Shown here: positions 60,226 through 64,000 of the stretch, in pieces | Numbering within the stretch: position 1 is the first letter of the stretch | Layout of the letters: each line of letters begins with the position of its first letter | NCBI GenBank assembly: GCA_020056225.1 | Contig: JAGVIE010000031.1 | Span: 1-64,000 of the forward strand | Direction: 5' to 3' | Length of the DNA stretch: 64,000 nt | Source: Bacteroidota bacterium | GTDB lineage: Bacteria > Bacteroidota > Ignavibacteria > UBA10030 > SZUA-254 | Made by a program: the position numbers and the translations under genes | The notes under the pieces: model-generated | Told to the model about the DNA's origin: nothing | The model's database searches: none | Seen by the model: the letters and a program-made list of their open reading frames with translations, nothing else

Positions 60226-62964
60226 ATGAAACATGTTTATATATTTTTTCTTACACTCCTTCTTGTTCTCACAATGGTGAGTCTGGGTGTTAGCCAGATT
60301 CAGACAGCAAGAATCATTGTCAAGGGTGTTTCACCAGATCTAAAAGCCCTGGGAAGGTACGACGCTTTATCCAGCGGCTTACCAAATGTAGGCAAGGGAC
60401 AGAAGGTGTGGTTGGAAGCATTAGCTCTTTATACTACCGGTACGGTTATCAATAGTTGGATCGATACAATAATTACTGAAAGCTGGACGCTGACAAATCC
60501 GCCGGGTGGATTTGTAACGATCACACATACCGATACGACAACTTATTTTATTCCAGATAGAACGGGCCAATATAAAGTAGATCTCTCTGTGACTACAAGT
60601 CATGGAACCGCAACGGCGTCTGTCTACATTAACTCAGCTTACTGGGTTGGAGTCGGAAACGTTACCGGTCCTGTTTCAAATCCGGCATCATGCGGATTTG
60701 GGTGCCACGGCGGTAAAGTAAGTGAATGGCAAAACACAAGACATGCGAGTATCTTCTCATACAATGTTGACAGCAGCGATCATTATTCTGAAAATTGTGT
60801 GTATTGCCATACAGTCGGATACGATAAATCAGCGACCGCGGTGAATGGCGGTTGGGACGATGTTAAAACAGGGCTCGGTTTTGCAATCCCAAGCCCGCAA
60901 CACCCCGGCGTGTGGGATTCAATCAAAACAAATTTTCCGACGCTCGCGAATGTATCTAACATCCAATGCGAAAACTGCCACGGACCGGGTGGTTTGCATT
61001 TTAGTATAACAGATAAAAACCAGATTGCTGCCAGTCTCTCTGCCGATATATGTAATCAATGTCACGGTAGAAAATTTGGTCACATAAAGGGCTATGAATG
61101 GGAAAATACTGCCCATGCGAAATCTAAGGGAGAGCCGGGCTCGATTGAACATATGAACAGCACAAGCTGTGCACAATGTCATACCGCGCAGGGTTTCATT
61201 ACCGAGAATTTAGGTCATGGTGCTTCCGGTGCGCCGTATGCCGATGTTCAATCTGTTACATGCTCTGCATGTCATGATCCACACAGTGACGAGAATCCAT
61301 CGCAATTGCGAGTTGCATCAGTTGGTGATGCATGCACTGGCTGCCATAAGACACGTATAAGTTCACGCGGCTTGCACCACTCGCCGCAGGGTCCAATGCT
61401 CGCCGGTGTTACCGGAACGCCATTTACAATTGGCCAATCTGGCGTAGGTACGTGGGGCGGATTCCAATTCCCGGGTTACCAATATCGGAATTCTTCACAC
61501 AGTAACATCGCAGGAAAATGTGCCGAGTGCCATATGGCTACAATTGCCGGAGCGGACACACTTCTCATTCCGGGTATTCCATTTAGTCAGTATCGAGGTA
61601 AACTCGGTAATCACACATTTAAAGTCGCTTATGATAATGGTACGCCGGATGAGGCAACAGATGATATACTCAATCCGGTCGGATGTAAAGAATGTCATGG
61701 TACCGTATCATTGGAATTTGTTGAACAAAGCCAGGATAAAATACATTCACTATTGAATGAACTTAGCTCATTACTACCGCATCGTACAACCGGCGATACA
61801 ACTCAGCCACGACCTCATACTGATGCAAGTCTAACAACGATCCAAAAGGCTGCATCATATAATTGGTACTTTGTAAGCTATGATGGCAGCTATGGCGTGC
61901 ATAACTATGAATACGCTTCATCGTTATTACGTTCATCTATCGAAATGGTGAAGCTCGGTGCCGGCGCTGCATCTATCACATCAATAAAAGACGTTCCAAA
62001 CGATCAAGGTAAGCAGGTTCAGGTCGTATGGGATAAATTCCCGGCTGAGAGCTACCCCGACCCGGTCGTCAACTACCTCATTCTACGACAGGACTCTGCA
62101 AGTATGGTACTTGCTAAGACCGTATCAGCGGCATCCTTCCGCGAAATGCTTTCAAAGGTTTCCGACGGATCAAGTGTCGTGCTGAACGGCAGTGTCTGGA
62201 CGAAAGTTGGCGAATTCAAGGCGATCAAACTATCTAAATACTCGCTTGTTGTTCCAACCTTGCTTGATTCAACGATTATTGCCGGACAGAAACTCACGAC
62301 ATTCGAAGTAGTTGGATATACGGCAGCAAATACTGTATATGCTTCTGCGGCTGCAACGGGATACTCGGTAGATAATCTCGTCCCCGCACCTCCATCAGGT
62401 TTTGCATTACAAAGCCTTGCTGGAGTTGTCCATCTTTCGTGGGATTCTCATGCCGATGCGGACTTCAAATATTTCGCAATCTACAGAGGCATTACACCAA
62501 ACTTTAATCCTCACGGTACACCGCTAGCAACAACATCGGATGTGTATTATTCTGATGCTTCAGTTCAGCTTGGCAGTATTTATTACTACAAGCTCACTGT
62601 GTTTGATTTCTCTGGAAACGAAAGCGACTTCACTGAAGAGAAATCCCTAACGGTTACCAGCGTTGAAGAAGAGGCTGGCATCCCAACCGAGTTCGCCTTA
62701 AGACAAAATCATCCGAATCCGTTCAATCCATCGACACAGATTCGATATGAATTGCCTAAAGCCGAGCATGTAAAAATATCCATCTATAATACGCTGGGTA
62801 TGCTTGTTACTACATTAGTCGATCAGTATGAAAGCGCGGGTTATCATACGGCTGTTTGGAACGGTATTGATAATTCCGGCAACTCCGTTGCGACCGGTAT
62901 CTATATATATAAGATGGAAACCGGAGCTTTCACATCAATGAAGAAAATGATGTTGATCAAATAA
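60226..62964 (+). CDS. T9SS-exported surface multiheme cytochrome c
   Basis: A 912-residue protein with a signal peptide (MKHVYIFFLTLL...VSLGVSQ), an N-terminal Ig-like beta domain (about 25-140), a heme region with CGFGCH (CX3CH) and eight CXXCH sites (CVYCH, CENCH, CNQCH, CAQCH, CSACH, CTGCH, CAECH, CKECH; about 150-490), a fibronectin-III-like domain (about 710-810) and a C-terminal T9SS sorting domain with 'NHPNPFNPSTQIRYELP' and 'GIYIYKMETG...KKMMLIK'. The last marks export across the outer membrane by type IX secretion and cell-surface attachment. The 'HHSPQGPM' and 'CxNCHGPGG' segments recall c554-type cytochromes. A sigma54 promoter precedes it and a terminator follows. Confidence 0.92.
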   Translation: MKHVYIFFLTLLLVLTMVSLGVSQIQTARIIVKGVSPDLKALGRYDALSSGLPNVGKGQKVWLEALALYTTGTVINSWIDTIITESWTLTNPPGGFVTITHTDTTTYFIPDRTGQYKVDLSVTTSHGTATASVYINSAYWVGVGNVTGPVSNPASCGFGCHGGKVSEWQNTRHASIFSYNVDSSDHYSENCVYCHTVGYDKSATAVNGGWDDVKTGLGFAIPSPQHPGVWDSIKTNFPTLANVSNIQCENCHGPGGLHFSITDKNQIAASLSADICNQCHGRKFGHIKGYEWENTAHAKSKGEPGSIEHMNSTSCAQCHTAQGFITENLGHGASGAPYADVQSVTCSACHDPHSDENPSQLRVASVGDACTGCHKTRISSRGLHHSPQGPMLAGVTGTPFTIGQSGVGTWGGFQFPGYQYRNSSHSNIAGKCAECHMATIAGADTLLIPGIPFSQYRGKLGNHTFKVAYDNGTPDEATDDILNPVGCKECHGTVSLEFVEQSQDKIHSLLNELSSLLPHRTTGDTTQPRPHTDASLTTIQKAASYNWYFVSYDGSYGVHNYEYASSLLRSSIEMVKLGAGAASITSIKDVPNDQGKQVQVVWDKFPAESYPDPVVNYLILRQDSASMVLAKTVSAASFREMLSKVSDGSSVVLNGSVWTKVGEFKAIKLSKYSLVVPTLLDSTIIAGQKLTTFEVVGYTAANTVYASAAATGYSVDNLVPAPPSGFALQSLAGVVHLSWDSHADADFKYFAIYRGITPNFNPHGTPLATTSDVYYSDASVQLGSIYYYKLTVFDFSGNESDFTEEKSLTVTSVEEEAGIPTEFALRQNHPNPFNPSTQIRYELPKAEHVKISIYNTLGMLVTTLVDQYESAGYHTAVWNGIDNSGNSVATGIYIYKMETGAFTSMKKMMLIK

Positions 62965-63019
62965 TCCCCATCATCATTCAGCCATTATCTCTAATCCGGA
63001 TAGTCGGTTGTAGTGATAT

Positions 63020-63061
63020 AAAAGCGCAGGTAAAATTTTATGCCTGCGCTTTTCTTTTTTT
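63020..63061 (+). terminator. Rho-independent terminator after the T9SS cytochrome
   Basis: AAAAGCGCAGG (63020-63030) and CCTGCGCTTTT (63043-63053) form a perfect 11 bp stem around a short A/T loop, followed by TTTCTTTTTT-type U-tract. It lies 55 bases after the stop and is the strongest terminator in the window. Confidence 0.9.
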
Positions 63062-63077
63062 AGTATTGAAAATCTCC

Positions 63078-63093
63078 TGTGTGATATAGCCCA
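63078..63093 (+). promoter_or_regulatory. Candidate activator-binding site, copy 3
   Basis: TGTGTGATATAGCCCA, 14 of 16 bases identical to the copy at 42089. It lies between the terminator and the last cytochrome gene, about 100 bases before a sigma54-like string. Confidence 0.4.
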
Positions 63094-63195
63094 TACCTCA
63101 CGTGAAATCATCAACCTAAAAATCTACTTTTTAAAATAATAAGCGAAATTTCTAAAAATATCGTGATTCCAAATAGAACAAAAAACTCTGATTAG

Positions 63196-63211
63196 CGGCA
63201 CGGCAGTTGTA
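63196..63211 (+). promoter_or_regulatory. Imperfect sigma54-like promoter before the last cytochrome
   Basis: CGGCACGGCAGTTGTA keeps the -24 core GGCACG and the 10-base spacing but has GT instead of the nearly invariant GC at -12. It is 130 bases before the ATG. The rest of the 376-base gap 62965-63340 has only the terminator and activator-site copy 3. Confidence 0.3.
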
Positions 63212-63340
63212 TTTTATCTATTTACCTTGTACATTGTTCAAGTTCTATAAGAGGGTTAAGATGGTAATCAGAAATTGAACCTGAATAATTTCGAGAAGAA
63301 AATTCACAATTTATCAGATTAATTATAGAAAGGGTTAGAT

Positions 63341-64000
63341 ATGAAACTTGCCACAATTGTTTTAGCACTGATGGTGATAGTATTTTTTAGTTCACCATCT
63401 GTACTGGCACAAACCTACACAGGTACAGAAACTTGCCAGGGATGTCATAGCGGATTTGGGGGTAATCAATATCCTCAATGGCAAAACACTCTTCACTCAA
63501 AAATTCATCTTGTTCCAGATATAGTTTCGATTCGTCCGTTAGTGTCGTTCACCAACGGCGATAGTCTCAGTATGGGTTCATCATATGGAAATGCAAAAGT
63601 ATTTCTCAGACGCTCGGGCAATGATTACTATGCGACTGTTGGTGCCGGTGGAACAGAATATAAAATTGCATGGACTTACGGATGGGGGTTTAAGCAAAGA
63701 TATCTTGTGAAAGTCGATACCGGCTACTACATGCTGCCGATTCAATATAATTTAAACAAGTATCTTGACAATTCTTCAGGCGCTTGGGTTACATATAATC
63801 CGGGTAATTGGTTTACATCGGGTGGGGCTGTTAAACCATTCGACAATACATTCCGAAAGAAATCGTGGGATAAAAACTGCGTGGGCTGTCATGTTACCGG
63901 TGGTAAAGTAGAAACAGTAATTGCCGGCAGTGATACATCATGGCATGCAACTTGGGCAAACAACAGTTCGGCACTAAATATGGTTGTTGGCTGTGAAGAT
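63341..64000 (+). CDS. Multiheme cytochrome c, N-terminal part, cut by the window edge
   Basis: A reading frame of 220 codons open to the end of the window. It has a signal peptide (MKLATIVLALMVIVFF...SVLAQ), then CQGCH followed by 'NQYPQWQNTLHSKIH', a heme-free beta-rich stretch of about 150 residues, CVGCH, and it ends in 'MVVGCED', very likely the start of a third heme site. The layout resembles c554-type or octaheme-type cytochromes with long insertions. AAAGGG lies 8 bases before the ATG. It is probably another exported cytochrome of the conduit; whether it has a T9SS tail cannot be seen. Confidence 0.85.
   Translation, partial: MKLATIVLALMVIVFFSSPSVLAQTYTGTETCQGCHSGFGGNQYPQWQNTLHSKIHLVPDIVSIRPLVSFTNGDSLSMGSSYGNAKVFLRRSGNDYYATVGAGGTEYKIAWTYGWGFKQRYLVKVDTGYYMLPIQYNLNKYLDNSSGAWVTYNPGNWFTSGGAVKPFDNTFRKKSWDKNCVGCHVTGGKVETVIAGSDTSWHATWANNSSALNMVVGCED

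Noticed and set aside
1-64000. CRISPR arrays, rRNA, tRNA, insertion sequences
   Set aside because: No regularly spaced repeats, no tRNA-like cloverleaf with CCA end, no transposase reading frame were found by eye.

Overview
The window looks like a chromosome segment of a bacterium in the Bacteroidota/Chlorobiota/Ignavibacteriota (FCB) neighbourhood, most like an Ignavibacteria-type anaerobe. The best taxonomic clue is the C-terminal type IX secretion (T9SS) sorting domain with the NPFNPST motif on the surface cytochrome at 60226-62964. NHL-repeat lipoproteins and moderately A+T-rich DNA fit this. The placement is inference. I saw no rRNA, tRNA or CRISPR array.

Layout. (1) 14-1690: two exported proteins of unknown role. 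(2) 2049-7701, minus strand: a cytoplasmic group 3b type [NiFe] hydrogenase operon (hydB, cNMP-binding protein, hydG, hydD, hydA), then a YbaK-type deacylase and a hydrogenase maturation protease. (3) 8073-11646: oxygen-independent coproporphyrinogen dehydrogenase (heme synthesis), an orphan sigma54 activator and a universal stress protein. (4) 11693-26977: a 15 kb inner-membrane/periplasmic electron-transfer block. It holds a 4-heme c554-type cytochrome, a 13-heme/cytochrome b fusion (CbcL-like architecture), a 19-heme membrane-anchored cytochrome, a cytochrome b, a 7-heme NapC/NirT protein (ImcH-like), an 8-heme cytochrome, a Tat FeS protein, NrfD, Rieske, a bc-type cytochrome b, an 11-heme cytochrome and the heme lyase CcmF. 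(5) 27353-34942: a DUF4143 ATPase, a foldable repeat or RNA-like element, and type I restriction-modification hsdRMS with a translationally coupled Abi-like gene. (6) 35134-41988: a sulfur island with a MerR/Cys-rich regulator behind a perfect 24 bp palindrome, Psr/Phs-type molybdoenzyme ABC, two YeeE/YedE transporters, a rhodanese lacking its catalytic Cys, and MobA. (7) 42163-45638: a histidine kinase carrying a c-type heme motif in its sensor domain, a sigma54 response regulator and a stand-alone receiver. (8) 45849-64000: an outer-membrane/surface electron-conduit block with two beta-barrels, three NHL proteins, cytochromes of 8, 4, 4, 10+2 and 13+2 heme motifs, a TlpA-like protein without its CXXC, a small 3-heme cytochrome, a T9SS-sorted multiheme cytochrome, and a final cytochrome cut by the window edge.

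How it may work (inference). Electrons from quinol (or from H2/NADPH via the soluble hydrogenase and the pool) would enter one of several inner-membrane quinol-cytochrome modules in block 4, cross the periplasm on multiheme cytochromes, pass the outer membrane through the barrel/cytochrome/NHL modules of block 8, and reach T9SS-exported surface cytochromes. The heme-sensor kinase and its sigma54 partner sit beside block 8. Strong sigma54-type -24/-12 promoters precede the 8-heme cytochrome gene and the T9SS cytochrome gene. A 16 bp motif recurs upstream of the kinase, the first sigma54 promoter and the last cytochrome. Together these suggest redox-controlled expression of the extracellular conduit. 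This is the most interesting candidate system in the window.

Heme counts are hand counts of CXXCH (and, where stated, CX3-5CH) motifs in the translated genes. No database search was run.
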